This document shows positions 44,269-53,479 of a stretch of 64,000 bases of DNA, in pieces. Source of the stretch: Halomonas sp. TD01. Lineage in GTDB: Bacteria; Pseudomonadota; Gammaproteobacteria; Pseudomonadales; Halomonadaceae. Position numbers and translations under genes: made by a program. Position 1 is the stretch's first letter. Each line of letters begins with the position of its first letter. The notes under the pieces were generated by a model, which ran no database searches, was not told the origin of the DNA, and saw only the letters and a program-made list of their open reading frames with translations. Where the stretch lies: NCBI RefSeq assembly GCF_923868895.1, contig NZ_OV350343.1, positions 124,001-188,000 of the forward strand, read 5' to 3'.

Positions 44269-45117
44269 TCACTCGTAGATATGGAAGCCGCGACCGCTCT
44301 TACGTCCCAGGTACCCCGCATCCACCATGCGTTTTAGCAACGGGCAGGGGCGATATTTAGGGTCACCAAACCCTTCCTGCAACACATTCATGATCGCCAA
44401 ACAAACATCGAGACCAATCAAGTCTGCAAGCGCCAACGGCCCCATTGGGTGGGCAGCGCCCAACTTCATTGCTTCATCAATGGCCTCCGGCGTTGCGGTT
44501 CCTTCTTGAACGATAAAGGCAGCTTCGTTGATCATCGGCACCAACAAGCGATTAACCGCAAAGCCCGGTGCATCACCAATGGGCACCGCCGTTTTACCAA
44601 GCGCTTTCGCCAGCGCTTCTATGCGCTCAACGGTGGTATCAGAGGTTTGTTCAGCACGAATCACTTCCACTAACTTGAGCACCGGCACTGGGTTGAAAAA
44701 GTGCATGCCCACTACCCGCTCGGGTCGCTCGCACACAGCGGCTAGCCGCGTTAGCGAGAGTGACGAGGTGTTAGAGGCAAGAATCGCGTCGCTGCTTAAA
44801 TGACTAAGGTCACGAAACAGCTTCTCTTTCAGCGCGGGCTGCTCTGGGGCGGCTTCAATAATAATGCCACAGTCACTTAGCGCTTCTAGATCAGTAGTAG
44901 TGGAAAGCCGCGACAGTGCCTCCTGCTTAGCTGACTCGCTCATTTTTTCTTTCGCGACCAGCTTGCCAAGACCTTTATCAATATTGGCTTGGGCACGAGT
45001 AAGCTGCTCATCGGCGACATCAAAGAGACGAACCGTAAAACCACTGGCAGCGACCACCTGGGCGATCCCCTGCCCCATGGTGCCAGCTCCCACTACCCCG
45101 ATTGGTTGTTCACTCAT
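44269..45117 (-). CDS. 3-hydroxyacyl-CoA (3-hydroxybutyryl-CoA) dehydrogenase
   Basis: NAD-dependent enzyme of 282 residues. The Rossmann motif is GVVGAGTMGQGIAQVVA; MHFFNPVPVLKLVEVI contains the catalytic His, with a Glu in the AIKK-like stretch. Length and sequence resemble short-chain (Hbd) enzymes. Located between the ligase (19 nt) and hydratase genes in the same operon. Consistent with degradation of short to medium acyl chains. Confidence 0.95.
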   Translation of the reverse strand: MSEQPIGVVGAGTMGQGIAQVVAASGFTVRLFDVADEQLTRAQANIDKGLGKLVAKEKMSESAKQEALSRLSTTTDLEALSDCGIIIEAAPEQPALKEKLFRDLSHLSSDAILASNTSSLSLTRLAAVCERPERVVGMHFFNPVPVLKLVEVIRAEQTSDTTVERIEALAKALGKTAVPIGDAPGFAVNRLLVPMINEAAFIVQEGTATPEAIDEAMKLGAAHPMGPLALADLIGLDVCLAIMNVLQEGFGDPKYRPCPLLKRMVDAGYLGRKSGRGFHIYE

Positions 45118-45135
45118 CGTTATTTTTCCCCTGAA

Positions 45136-46767
45136 TCAGTGCTGTTTCGCTTCTTCACGCAGCACAAACTTTTGAATTTTTCCCGTTGACGTTTTTGGCA
45201 GTTCACTAAAAATGACGGTCTTGGGTACTTTGAAGCTCGCTAAATGCTCTCGGCAGTGAGCAATAATGTCGGCTTCGGTAATTTCACCATAACCGATTTT
45301 TAATTTAACAAACGCGCAAGGTGTCTCACCCCACTTTTCATCGGGCTTAGCCACAACGGCGGCTTCTTCTACCGCAGGGTGGCTATAAATGGCATCTTCC
45401 ACTTCGATGGTGGAGATATTTTCACCGCCGGAAATAATGATGTCTTTAGAACGGTCTTTAATCTCGATATAGCCATCGGCGTGCCAAACCGCGAGATCAC
45501 CGGTGTGATACCAGCCCCCTTCCAAGGCTTTCTCAGTGGCTTCGGCATTCTTCAGATAGCCTTTCATCACGTTGTTGCCACGCATCAAAATTTCACCGAT
45601 GGTCTCGCCATCCTTCGCGACGGGTTCAAGGGATAGCGGGTCAGCCACGCAGAGCGCCTCAAGCATGTGGTAGCGCACCCCTTGGCGAGCCTTGATCTTG
45701 GCACGGGATTCCAGCGGTAGCTCATTCCACGCTTCACGCCAAGCGCAAACCGTCACCGGGCCATAAACCTCGGTTAACCCGTACACATGGGTCACTTCAA
45801 TGCCGAGTTTCTCAACACCAGCAATCACTGACGCAGGCGGCGCGGCACCGGCGGTGGTCACTTTCACGGGATGATCAAATTCACGCTTCTGATCAGCCGG
45901 CAAGTTCACAAGTCCATTCAGTACAATCGGCGCACCGCTGAAATGCGTGACCTTCTCATCCACAATAAGGTCGTTGATCCGCTTTGGGTCGACTTTGCGC
46001 AGGCACACGCTAACACCGGCGTTGGCGGCAATCGTCCAGGGGAAACACCAGCCATTGCAGTGGAACATCGGCAGGGTCCAGAGATACACCGGATGATGTG
46101 GCATGGCCCACTCTAGGATATTGCTGACCGCGTTTAAGTAGGCGCCACGGTGATGATAAACCACCCCTTTAGGCTTGCCCGTAGTTCCCGAAGTATAATT
46201 AAGTGAAATAGCTTGCCACTCATCTTTAGGCAGCGTGTAGGCATAGTCAGCCTCACCTTCTGCAAGCAACGCTTCATACTCAACCTCACCAATGCCTTGG
46301 GTTTCGCCTAAAAACTCCAGATCGAAAACGTCAATAATCAGCGGCTTATCGTCTAATAAGGCAACGGCGTCGTTGATGACCTGTGCAAATTCAGGATCAA
46401 CAAGAATGGCTTTCGCTTCACCATGGGCCAGCATGTAGCTGATTGCTTCGGCATCCAGGCGAATATTCAAAGTATTAAGCACGCAGCCTGCCAGTGGCAC
46501 CCCAAAATGGGCTTCAAACATCGCCGGGATGTTCGGCAGCATTGCCGCCACCGTTTGGCCGGGCTGAAGGCCGCGCTTTTCAAGCGCCGAAGCCAACTGG
46601 CGACAACGAGTCCAGGTTTCTGCCCAGGTGCGGCGCGTTGTGCCATGCACCACCGCCGGGTAATCAGGATACACCGCCGCCGAACGCTCAATAAACGTCA
46701 ATGGAGATAGCGGTACATGGTTAGCAATCGTGGGTGGCATGCCCTGCTCAAAAATGGATGCGTTCAT
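45136..46767 (-). CDS. Short/medium-chain acyl-CoA synthetase (AMP-dependent ligase)
   Basis: Acyl-adenylate-forming ligase of 543 residues. The P-loop YTSGTTGKPKGVVYHH, the A5-like YGLTEVYGPVT, the GWYHTGDLA motif and the C-terminal hinge and Lys (STGKIQKFVL) are complete. Relatives activate short- and medium-chain acids; the substrate is unknown. The next gene upstream on the operon (64 nt) encodes an NCS2-like transporter, which may supply the acid. Confidence 0.93.
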   Translation of the reverse strand: MNASIFEQGMPPTIANHVPLSPLTFIERSAAVYPDYPAVVHGTTRRTWAETWTRCRQLASALEKRGLQPGQTVAAMLPNIPAMFEAHFGVPLAGCVLNTLNIRLDAEAISYMLAHGEAKAILVDPEFAQVINDAVALLDDKPLIIDVFDLEFLGETQGIGEVEYEALLAEGEADYAYTLPKDEWQAISLNYTSGTTGKPKGVVYHHRGAYLNAVSNILEWAMPHHPVYLWTLPMFHCNGWCFPWTIAANAGVSVCLRKVDPKRINDLIVDEKVTHFSGAPIVLNGLVNLPADQKREFDHPVKVTTAGAAPPASVIAGVEKLGIEVTHVYGLTEVYGPVTVCAWREAWNELPLESRAKIKARQGVRYHMLEALCVADPLSLEPVAKDGETIGEILMRGNNVMKGYLKNAEATEKALEGGWYHTGDLAVWHADGYIEIKDRSKDIIISGGENISTIEVEDAIYSHPAVEEAAVVAKPDEKWGETPCAFVKLKIGYGEITEADIIAHCREHLASFKVPKTVIFSELPKTSTGKIQKFVLREEAKQH

Positions 46768-46830
46768 AAATCACCTTTTGTGTTGACCGTTTTTATCTTG
46801 ATAGTTAATCGCGCAATAGCTTTTTTATCG

Positions 46831-48204
46831 TTAGCGTTGATCTTGCTCTTCCGCGTCTTGGCTAGGCGCAGGCTCACGCCCGAACATATTTGTTTTTTGT
46901 ACTAACACGTACAGCACGACCCCCGCGGCTAACCCCCACCCTGCACCATATACCGCCAATACGACGGCCATCGTGCCTGCGACGCCACGCTCAGCGGTGG
47001 TTTTAGTCTGTTCAATACCTACCATTAAGCAAATATAGCCAGTCAGCAGCAGGGTGAGCGAGAGTGCAATGGGCAACACCGGCTGAAACATGCTGACCAA
47101 TGGCAGCGTAAATAGCGCAATAAAGCCGGTAATCCAGAAAGTGCCGCCGCCGCTATAAATCGATTCCATGGCATGTCGGCCATTCTTATAACGCTCAGCC
47201 ATGGTGGCCGTTACAGCAGTCCAGATCGGGCCCGCCAAACCAGGATAGGGGGCAAAGAAAGCATGCATGCCGTTACGAATAGCGGTGACGTGGTGGATAC
47301 GATCCGTGCTGTAGTCGATTTTTTCATCGGTACGAATATGATCCACACGGGACATCAACGTACGCCCTACGACAATGTCGCCGAACGCGATAACGTAGGC
47401 AATCACCGCCGTGGGTATGGCCAGCACAAAGACATCAACGCCAGGAAAGCCGACTGTAAAAGGTAGGTAGTTCCACATCTCAGTGAAATTCGGCTGGGTA
47501 ATCCCCCACTCAATGGTAGGGCGTGGGTACTCACCAATCGCCCAAGCCACCAGAATCGCGATAATCATGCCTGGCACCATGCCGTAGTTGGCAATTTTGC
47601 GCATGATTGCGTGATCTTCCACCCAGCGTTTAAAGGCCACCGAAAACAGCATGAAAATAGCAATTAACATACCGGCGATCAGTGACACAGGGGTCTCAGC
47701 TAAACGCCCACCCTGCTGTATTTCACCGGTAATGGCCGCGATACCGGCACCGATAATAATGCCCGCCTGAAGGGAGTTAGGAACCAGGTGAACCAGCTTA
47801 CGGCCCAGCCCGGTTACCCCTAAGATTAAGAAAATCAGAAAGACCAAGAATTGAAGTGCGAACAGCGCCTGAATAGCCTCAGGGCCTGGCTCAAAATCAC
47901 CCAGGAACGCCAACACCACCGGCACGGCAGGCGTAATCCAGCCGGGCACCATCGGCACGCCTAGCAACGCGGGAAGCATAAAGCCGACGCCGCACACCAC
48001 CACATACGCCAGGGCAACATCATAAGGCAAACCAAGGAACTGCTCTAAAAGCGGAATCATCGCCAGGCTAACCACAAACATGATGAGCCCCTGAATCATC
48101 TCTGCCATTTCCCAACGATAATGGACAAAGGGGAGCCGCACTTTAAACGGCCCTAAGGGCCAATATGGCTGCTCTTCACCGTGCTGGCGGTGCTTAAGTT
48201 GCAT
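46831..48204 (-). CDS. NCS2/SLC23-like membrane transporter
   Basis: Polytopic carrier of 457 residues with about 12-14 helices. The start at 48204 has AAGGAG six bases upstream; the ORF upstream to 48288 is rejected. The fold reads like the nucleobase-ascorbate transporter family (GVPMVPGWITPAVPVVLAFLG, NSLQAGIIIGAGIAAITGE), but the usual NCS2 signature (QNxGxxxxT[RK]) is not visible; the corresponding region is PYPGLAGPIWTAVTATM. It therefore may not transport purines. Position between acyl-CoA dehydrogenase and ligase genes suggests an acid substrate; that is inference. Confidence 0.75.
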   Translation of the reverse strand: MQLKHRQHGEEQPYWPLGPFKVRLPFVHYRWEMAEMIQGLIMFVVSLAMIPLLEQFLGLPYDVALAYVVVCGVGFMLPALLGVPMVPGWITPAVPVVLAFLGDFEPGPEAIQALFALQFLVFLIFLILGVTGLGRKLVHLVPNSLQAGIIIGAGIAAITGEIQQGGRLAETPVSLIAGMLIAIFMLFSVAFKRWVEDHAIMRKIANYGMVPGMIIAILVAWAIGEYPRPTIEWGITQPNFTEMWNYLPFTVGFPGVDVFVLAIPTAVIAYVIAFGDIVVGRTLMSRVDHIRTDEKIDYSTDRIHHVTAIRNGMHAFFAPYPGLAGPIWTAVTATMAERYKNGRHAMESIYSGGGTFWITGFIALFTLPLVSMFQPVLPIALSLTLLLTGYICLMVGIEQTKTTAERGVAGTMAVVLAVYGAGWGLAAGVVLYVLVQKTNMFGREPAPSQDAEEQDQR

Positions 48205-48318
48205 GAAGTACTCCTTGGTTTTAGTCATTAATGTTGTTGTGAATACCATTGCTTTGAACCGAAACAACGATTCAGCGTGACAATACACACAGCCGTACTG
48301 GCGCGATTAAGCACAGCG

Positions 48319-48350
48319 ATACGCTTTAAAACGATCGTTTCACTGCGTAT
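48319..48350. promoter_or_regulatory. 32-bp dyad, PsrA-like operator before the NCS2-like gene
   Basis: The centre AAACGATCGTTT (48329-48340) is a perfect 12-bp palindrome; ATACGC/GCGTAT arms (48319-48324, 48345-48350) are symmetric outside it. AAAC-N4-GTTT fits the PsrA fatty-acid regulator motif (GAAAC N2-4 GTTTC as I recall). It lies 115-146 nt before the NCS2-like start. Confidence 0.5.
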
Positions 48351-48360
48351 TAACGTAAGC

Positions 48361-48383
48361 CGCCGACCCAATGGGTCGGCGGA
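48361..48383 (-). terminator. GC-rich hairpin after the acyl-CoA dehydrogenase gene
   Basis: 10-bp perfect stem (CCGCCGACCC/GGGTCGGCGG) with a 3-nt loop, 35 nt after the dehydrogenase stop. No T-run follows on the minus strand, so it may act as an attenuator or stability element. Confidence 0.5.
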
Positions 48384-48417
48384 AATCAATGGTTAAGCAA
48401 TCACGCTTGTGGGTAGT

Positions 48418-50208
48418 TTATGGCGTTAATTCGAAGTCACTCAGGCACTGCATACCCGCTTCGATAACCGCGCGTTGCGCGCGGCCATTCGGCAGCCACT
48501 GGGTGATAACAAAATTGGCGCTACACAGCTTGGCGCGATAAAACGGCTCATCACTGCCCTTTTGTAGCGCGCTGGTCGCATGAAGTGCGGCGCTTCCCAT
48601 CTGCCAGGCACACAGCACATGGCCTGCCAGATTGAGCAACGGCGTCGCATAGGCCTGCACCGCATCTGGGCCAGTTTCTGGGTCACTGCCTTGCTCAAGC
48701 ACAAGCTGCATAGCGGCCCGCAGGTCGTCGGCTCCTGCAGCCAGTGCATCACCAAGTGATGTAAGGCTAGATTCGGCTCGCAGCGCTTCTGCCGTATTGA
48801 GCACGTCATCTATCAGTGCTGTTAATGCCGCACCACCATCACGCTGTAGCTTACGCCCCGCTAAATCGAGAGCCTGAATGCCATTCGTACCCTCATAAAT
48901 AGGCGCAATTCGTGCGTCTCGAAGTAGCTGGGCGGCGCCAGTTTCTTCCACATAGCCCATGCCGCCATGCACCTGAATACCCATCGATGCGATATCCACG
49001 GCTTGGTCGGTCGAAAAGCTTTTGACGATAGGGATCAGTACATCGGCGCACGCCTGGGCAGTTTGGCGCTCGTTGTCGCTTTCACTGTGCCGGGCAAGGT
49101 CCAACTGACCAGCACAGTAAAGCGCCAGGGCACGAAGGGCATCGGTACGAGCGCGCATTGAGAGCAGCATCCGGCGCACATCTAAGTGGTCGCTGATAGT
49201 GCATTCACTACCGCCACGAGATTTAGGCGAACGCCCCTGGGTGCGCTCCAAGGCATAAGCAAATGCATGCTGACAAGCACGCTCTGCCAAACCGATACCT
49301 TGAATACCCACTTTGTGACGCGCTTCGTTCATCATGGTGAACATGTGGTTGAGGCCACGTCCCTCTTCCCCCACCAGATAACCGATAGCGCCGTCATTCT
49401 CGCCAAAGCTTAAGGTGCAGGTAGGCGAACCATGAATGCCCAGCTTGTGTTCAATAGAGGCACAGGTCACGTCGTTACGCTCGCCCAGCGAGCCATCCGC
49501 ATTAACCAGAAACTTGGGCACTAGGAAAAGTGAAATGCCCTTGTTGCCTTCGGGCGCATCGGGTTTGCGCGCCAGCACAAGGTGAATGATATTTTCGGCG
49601 GCGTCGTGTTCGCCCCAGGTGATATAGATTTTTTGGCCACTAATGCGGTAGTGGTCGCCTTCTGGGATGGCTTTAGTGCGTACTTTAGAAAGATCGGAGC
49701 CTGCCTGAGACTCCGTCAGATTCATGGTACCTGTCCAGGTACCTTCAACGAGCTTGGGGAGATACGTCGTTTTTAGCGTTTCGCTGCCGTGATGCGCCAG
49801 CGCTTCGATCGCGCCTGCCGTCAACATAGGGCAAAGACCCAGGGCCATATTGGCGCCGTGGAGCATTTCTTGAACGGCACTGGCGACCACTTCGGGTAGG
49901 TTTTGGCCACCTAGCGCTTCAGAAACACCAATGCCATTCCAGCCGCCTTCTACATACGCTTGGTAGGCCGCAGCGAACCCTTCCGAGGTGGTGACACTAC
50001 CATCCGTGTGGCGCTTGGCACCTTGCCGATCACCGACACTATTGAGTGGCCCCCACACATCGCCTGCGAGTTTTGCTGCCTCTTCCAGCACCGCCTCAAC
50101 CAAGTCGGGAGTGGCTTCTTCAAAGCCTGGCAGTGCAAGCGAGCGGTGTGCGAGTAACTCTTCGAGCACAAAACGCAAATCGCGTACCGGCGCGGCATAA
50201 TAATTCAT
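48418..50208 (-). CDS. Acyl-CoA dehydrogenase (DmdC-like, 596 aa)
   Basis: FAD-dependent dehydrogenase with an extra C-terminal domain. The N-terminal helical domain is followed by the middle-domain motif TGTMNLTESQAGSDLSKVRTKA, the C-terminal catalytic Glu in APIYEGTNGIQALDLAGRKL and a further 120-residue C-terminal helical domain (DUF-type acyl-CoA_dh_C). This long subtype includes DmdC, which acts on methylmercaptopropionyl-CoA, but also general enzymes. First gene of the cluster; separated from the rest by a hairpin and a possible operator. Confidence 0.94.
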   Translation of the reverse strand: MNYYAAPVRDLRFVLEELLAHRSLALPGFEEATPDLVEAVLEEAAKLAGDVWGPLNSVGDRQGAKRHTDGSVTTSEGFAAAYQAYVEGGWNGIGVSEALGGQNLPEVVASAVQEMLHGANMALGLCPMLTAGAIEALAHHGSETLKTTYLPKLVEGTWTGTMNLTESQAGSDLSKVRTKAIPEGDHYRISGQKIYITWGEHDAAENIIHLVLARKPDAPEGNKGISLFLVPKFLVNADGSLGERNDVTCASIEHKLGIHGSPTCTLSFGENDGAIGYLVGEEGRGLNHMFTMMNEARHKVGIQGIGLAERACQHAFAYALERTQGRSPKSRGGSECTISDHLDVRRMLLSMRARTDALRALALYCAGQLDLARHSESDNERQTAQACADVLIPIVKSFSTDQAVDIASMGIQVHGGMGYVEETGAAQLLRDARIAPIYEGTNGIQALDLAGRKLQRDGGAALTALIDDVLNTAEALRAESSLTSLGDALAAGADDLRAAMQLVLEQGSDPETGPDAVQAYATPLLNLAGHVLCAWQMGSAALHATSALQKGSDEPFYRAKLCSANFVITQWLPNGRAQRAVIEAGMQCLSDFELTP

Positions 50209-50378
50209 GGCAAAACCTCAGCGGAAATCGGTGATAAACAGCAATTAGTAAAAACACTATCACGAATAGTAGTTTCACTACTTTCATCACACCATTAGCC
50301 CAAGGTCTCACCTGCTGAAATAACATCAGCTCACTATCTACGTTTTTGTCTCAATTTTGCCCTATCCGCCCGAGTTAA

Positions 50379-51749
50379 TTATCGACGAGCCTCGGTTTCC
50401 ACATCATCGTAATAAACGATATGGGTTTGGTCTTCTGAGGGCGGGCCAACAATGGGTTCAACCGCACCCACGTCAGGCACGACATCAGAAAGGTCTTCCA
50501 AGTGCTCGTGCTCGAGCGCGCCTTGCATCAGTTCCTCTGTGACCACTAGCTCGGCACCTGCCGCCGTCATCGGCGTTGTTGGTGTAAAGGGAGCCACGGG
50601 AACCGGTGCAGGCCGCACGCTGCGCCGCCAACCAAAGAACAAGAGGAAAAACAGACTCAGTGAGCCAAATGCCCAGAACAGCCCCGCATCTCCCATGGCG
50701 GTCATTACCGGAGAGATCATAAGCGGGCTGATGGTGGCCCCAATGGAGTTGATTAATAACAGGCCCTGGCTCATGCGTACCAGTGCGCCTGCCGGAGCAC
50801 GGTCGGCGGCATGGCTAACCGCCACCGGGTAAAGCGCAAATACACCGCCACCCAGTAAGAACAGCAGCGCTGCCAGCAAGGGCGTCGACATTGGCAGCCA
50901 TATCATGGCCGCCGAAATCACTACACAGAAAGCGCTGATTCCGATCAATACGATTTGACGGTCGTGGCGGTCAGACCAGCGGCCAATGGGGTATTGAAGT
51001 AACATAGCGCCAAGAATCACGACGGCCATCATTTGCCCCACCTGATTGACGCTCATGCCAATGCGCTGCAAATACAGTGGCAGCAAGGTATAAGCGGCAG
51101 CCACTACCATGCCAGACCCTAAACTCCCCATCACTCCCGTCGGCGTCATGGTAATCAAACGGTGCGGCGGAAGCGGCTCAGCGTGCTCTATAATGGGCGA
51201 TACCCGTGGAATCATTGCCATGGGCAGCACCGATAAAGACGCCAATAGACCAATCACCATAAAGGGAGCCGTTACCCCCATGGCACTGGTTACCCCCAAC
51301 AGCAACTGCCCCAGCACACCCGCGGCGTACAGCGAGATCATATACATCGCTAGCAATCGACCACGTACTTTTTGATCGCCCGATGTCAGCAACCAACTTT
51401 CAATCACTAAGTAAACGCCCACGGTGGCCCAGCCGCCAATTAAGCGCAGCACAAACCAAGCCCAAGGGTCAAAAAACAGCCCTTGCAGTAACACCGTGAC
51501 AGCAACCAGTGAAGCAAAGCTACCGTAAGCGCGGATATGGCCTATACGCAGTAGCAAACGGTCATTAACCAATGCACCTAACGCTAAGCCAATAAAGTAA
51601 GCCGAGGAGACAATACCAATCACCGTTGCCGACTCGCCCGCAGCGTCTAGCCGCACGGTAATCAGCGTGGCGAGAAAGCCATTGCCAATCCCAAGAATAA
51701 ACAGCCCTAATAAGGGCGCTAGCGCCATAGCTAGCAGTTGCCGCGACAT
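50379..51749 (-). CDS. MFS transporter (YcaD-like) with acidic C-terminal tail
   Basis: Major facilitator protein of about 456 residues, start at 51749 (AAGGT site). Twelve helices; the LVNDRLLLRIGHIRAYGSFA loop resembles the A motif and GRWSDRHDRQIVLIG the central-loop motif. The last 60 or so residues (after the final helix) are rich in Pro, Thr, Glu and Asp, which is longer than relatives and probably cytoplasmic. Substrate unknown. AGGTAGG before ATG; no adjacent regulator. Confidence 0.88.
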   Translation of the reverse strand: MSRQLLAMALAPLLGLFILGIGNGFLATLITVRLDAAGESATVIGIVSSAYFIGLALGALVNDRLLLRIGHIRAYGSFASLVAVTVLLQGLFFDPWAWFVLRLIGGWATVGVYLVIESWLLTSGDQKVRGRLLAMYMISLYAAGVLGQLLLGVTSAMGVTAPFMVIGLLASLSVLPMAMIPRVSPIIEHAEPLPPHRLITMTPTGVMGSLGSGMVVAAAYTLLPLYLQRIGMSVNQVGQMMAVVILGAMLLQYPIGRWSDRHDRQIVLIGISAFCVVISAAMIWLPMSTPLLAALLFLLGGGVFALYPVAVSHAADRAPAGALVRMSQGLLLINSIGATISPLMISPVMTAMGDAGLFWAFGSLSLFFLLFFGWRRSVRPAPVPVAPFTPTTPMTAAGAELVVTEELMQGALEHEHLEDLSDVVPDVGAVEPIVGPPSEDQTHIVYYDDVETEARR

Positions 51750-51933
51750 GTGTATACCTACCTTGCCTGAATAAAGAGTGGCCCGAATAACGATAAGCAC
51801 GAATAACGAGAGGTTAGCCGTTAGCTCGCCTATCTCAAGCACGCCCATCACATCAGGCAGGCAGAAAACGGGCGCGCAATTATTGCTTTCAATGCTACAA
51901 AGTCAATGCTTTTTCATAGCCTTGGTATATAAA

Positions 51934-52572
51934 TTAGTGTTTTTTAAATATTGCCGTGTCATTGCCAGGAAATTCCACTGACAAACCTCGCTGATCAGCC
52001 CACCAACAAAACGTCGCTTCACTGAAAAAGCACACATGGGTTGGGTCATTAATGTAGTGCCAGCGGGCAAATGCCTCGGGGGTGCTGACACGTTTTGTCA
52101 TCACCCCAAGATAGCCCCCAGGGACTAATTTCTCGACCAGTTGGCTAAGTTCGTCGCCAGGTGATGACAAATGCTCTACTACCTCGGTGGCAGTAATAAA
52201 GTCATACCGACAGTTCAGCACTGCGACGTCTGGGGCATAAAAAATATCGTAAATCGCCATCGCGAGCCCCGCCTCTTCAAACATTACCGACAACGTAGGA
52301 CCTGGACCACAGCCAAAGTCCAGCCCTCGGGCACCTTGCGGCAGTTTAGCCACTAATGGGTCAAATAAACGCCCCAGAAAACGCCGATATCCCGTATCAT
52401 GCGGCGAATTCTGATGCTGGTCGTACTCTGCTTTTTCTTGAAGTGCATTTAAATGCTGTTCAGCAGGCACAAACACCAAGGCACACGTGGCACACTGGTA
52501 GTAATCGCGGCGACGGTCTTGGTGATATAGCGTCGGGTGAGGCGTATTGCATAGCGGGCAGCGTCGCATCAT
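51934..52572 (-). CDS. Class I SAM-dependent methyltransferase with zinc ribbon
   Basis: 212-residue methyltransferase. An N-terminal ribbon has Cys pairs in RCPLC and YQCATC; the SAM-binding motif is GLDFGCGPGPTL and the second motif is EVVEHL. Start is an ATG at 52572 or 52569, preferred over 52614, which lies in the adjacent gene on the other strand. Substrate unknown. Divergent from the VOC gene with 40 nt between them. Confidence 0.88.
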   Translation of the reverse strand: MMRRCPLCNTPHPTLYHQDRRRDYYQCATCALVFVPAEQHLNALQEKAEYDQHQNSPHDTGYRRFLGRLFDPLVAKLPQGARGLDFGCGPGPTLSVMFEEAGLAMAIYDIFYAPDVAVLNCRYDFITATEVVEHLSSPGDELSQLVEKLVPGGYLGVMTKRVSTPEAFARWHYINDPTHVCFFSEATFCWWADQRGLSVEFPGNDTAIFKKH

Positions 52573-52612
52573 CGTATTCTCATGTTTTACGTTTGTATTT
52601 AAGGAAAGTGGC

Positions 52613-52996
52613 ATGCTCTCAGGTTTGGACCATCTTGTTGTTACGGTGACTGATATGGGTCGCGCCGTGGATTTTTACTCTCGTGTGCTTGGTTTAGACG
52701 TGCGCTACCGAGACGCACAGCGGGTTGATCTTATACTCGGCGACACTGCACTGCGTCTGCATCAAACCGACACCGACATTGCCCCTGTTTCTGCCACTCC
52801 AACCCCTGGCAGCCTGGACTTATGCCTACGCTGCCTGCTGCCGCTGGATGAGTTCAAGCAGCATTTGGATGCGCTTGCTATTGACGTAGAGCTTGGCCCG
52901 GTTGCCCGCCAAGGCGCCAATGGCCCAATTGAGTCGATTTACTTACGCGATCCAGACGGTAATTTGCTGGAAATTTGCCGACCTGCTGCCCGCTAA
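52613..52996 (+). CDS. VOC-family protein (glyoxalase/bleomycin-resistance fold)
   Basis: Metal-dependent VOC protein of 127 residues. The start MLSGLDHLVVTVTDM is preceded by AAGGA. A repeated beta-alpha-beta-beta-beta arrangement is seen with His7 (LDHLVV), a His in LRLHQT, and Glu in DPDGNLLEICR as possible metal ligands. Function unknown; glyoxalase I, fosfomycin resistance or dioxygenase-type activities are possible. Confidence 0.88.
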   Translation: MLSGLDHLVVTVTDMGRAVDFYSRVLGLDVRYRDAQRVDLILGDTALRLHQTDTDIAPVSATPTPGSLDLCLRCLLPLDEFKQHLDALAIDVELGPVARQGANGPIESIYLRDPDGNLLEICRPAAR

Positions 52997-53083
52997 TGAT
53001 AAGCCGCGCCAGCCGCGCTATCATAGTGGGCTTTAACGGTGCCCTTAAGGGCGCCTCATGGCGAATAGCAAAAAGGATCGGTT

Positions 53084-53476
53084 ATGCGCGACGATGCCAA
53101 TAAAGCACCTTTAGAAGGTGAAGTAATTAACGAAAGCACGCCCTCAGAACAGCCGGACACCACTATGGCGATGGTGATTTACGCGCTTTATTTGGCAAGC
53201 TTTTTGGTAGGGTTCACCTCGCTTGTGGGCATCGTTATCGCCTATGTCTATCGTGGTAAAGGCCCTGAATGGCTGGATGAACACTACCGCTATCAGATCC
53301 GCACGTTTTGGATTGGGCTGCTCTACGGCAGCATCGCCACTTTGCTAACGTTTATTCTGATTGGCATTCCCATGCTATTGGCGTTGGCCGTATGGTTTAT
53401 TGTTCGCTGTGTGAAAGGCTTTAAGGGTCTGCAGGAGAAGCGTGCACCAACCAACGTTGATAGCTGGTTCCTGTAA
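53084..53476 (+). CDS. Small membrane protein, paralogue 1 (DUF4870-like)
   Basis: 130-residue protein with a hydrophilic N-terminus (about 28 residues) and three predicted helices. The MVIYALYLASFLVGFTSLVGIVIAYVYRGK, YRYQIRTFWIGLLYG and VRCVKGFKGL elements resemble DUF4870-type or YidH-like membrane proteins. A similar protein is encoded at 54419, on the other side of the acyltransferase gene. Ends 3 nt before the acyltransferase ATG. Confidence 0.85.
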   Translation: MRDDANKAPLEGEVINESTPSEQPDTTMAMVIYALYLASFLVGFTSLVGIVIAYVYRGKGPEWLDEHYRYQIRTFWIGLLYGSIATLLTFILIGIPMLLALAVWFIVRCVKGFKGLQEKRAPTNVDSWFL

Positions 53477-53479
53477 CTT

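Noticed and set aside
43364..50208. Dmd-like DMSP catabolism (DmdB, DmdC, DmdD)
   Set aside because: The acyl-CoA dehydrogenase is of the long DmdC-like type, but the ligase and hydratase look like general short/medium-chain enzymes and no DmdA or lyase is near. A general beta-oxidation cluster is the safer call.
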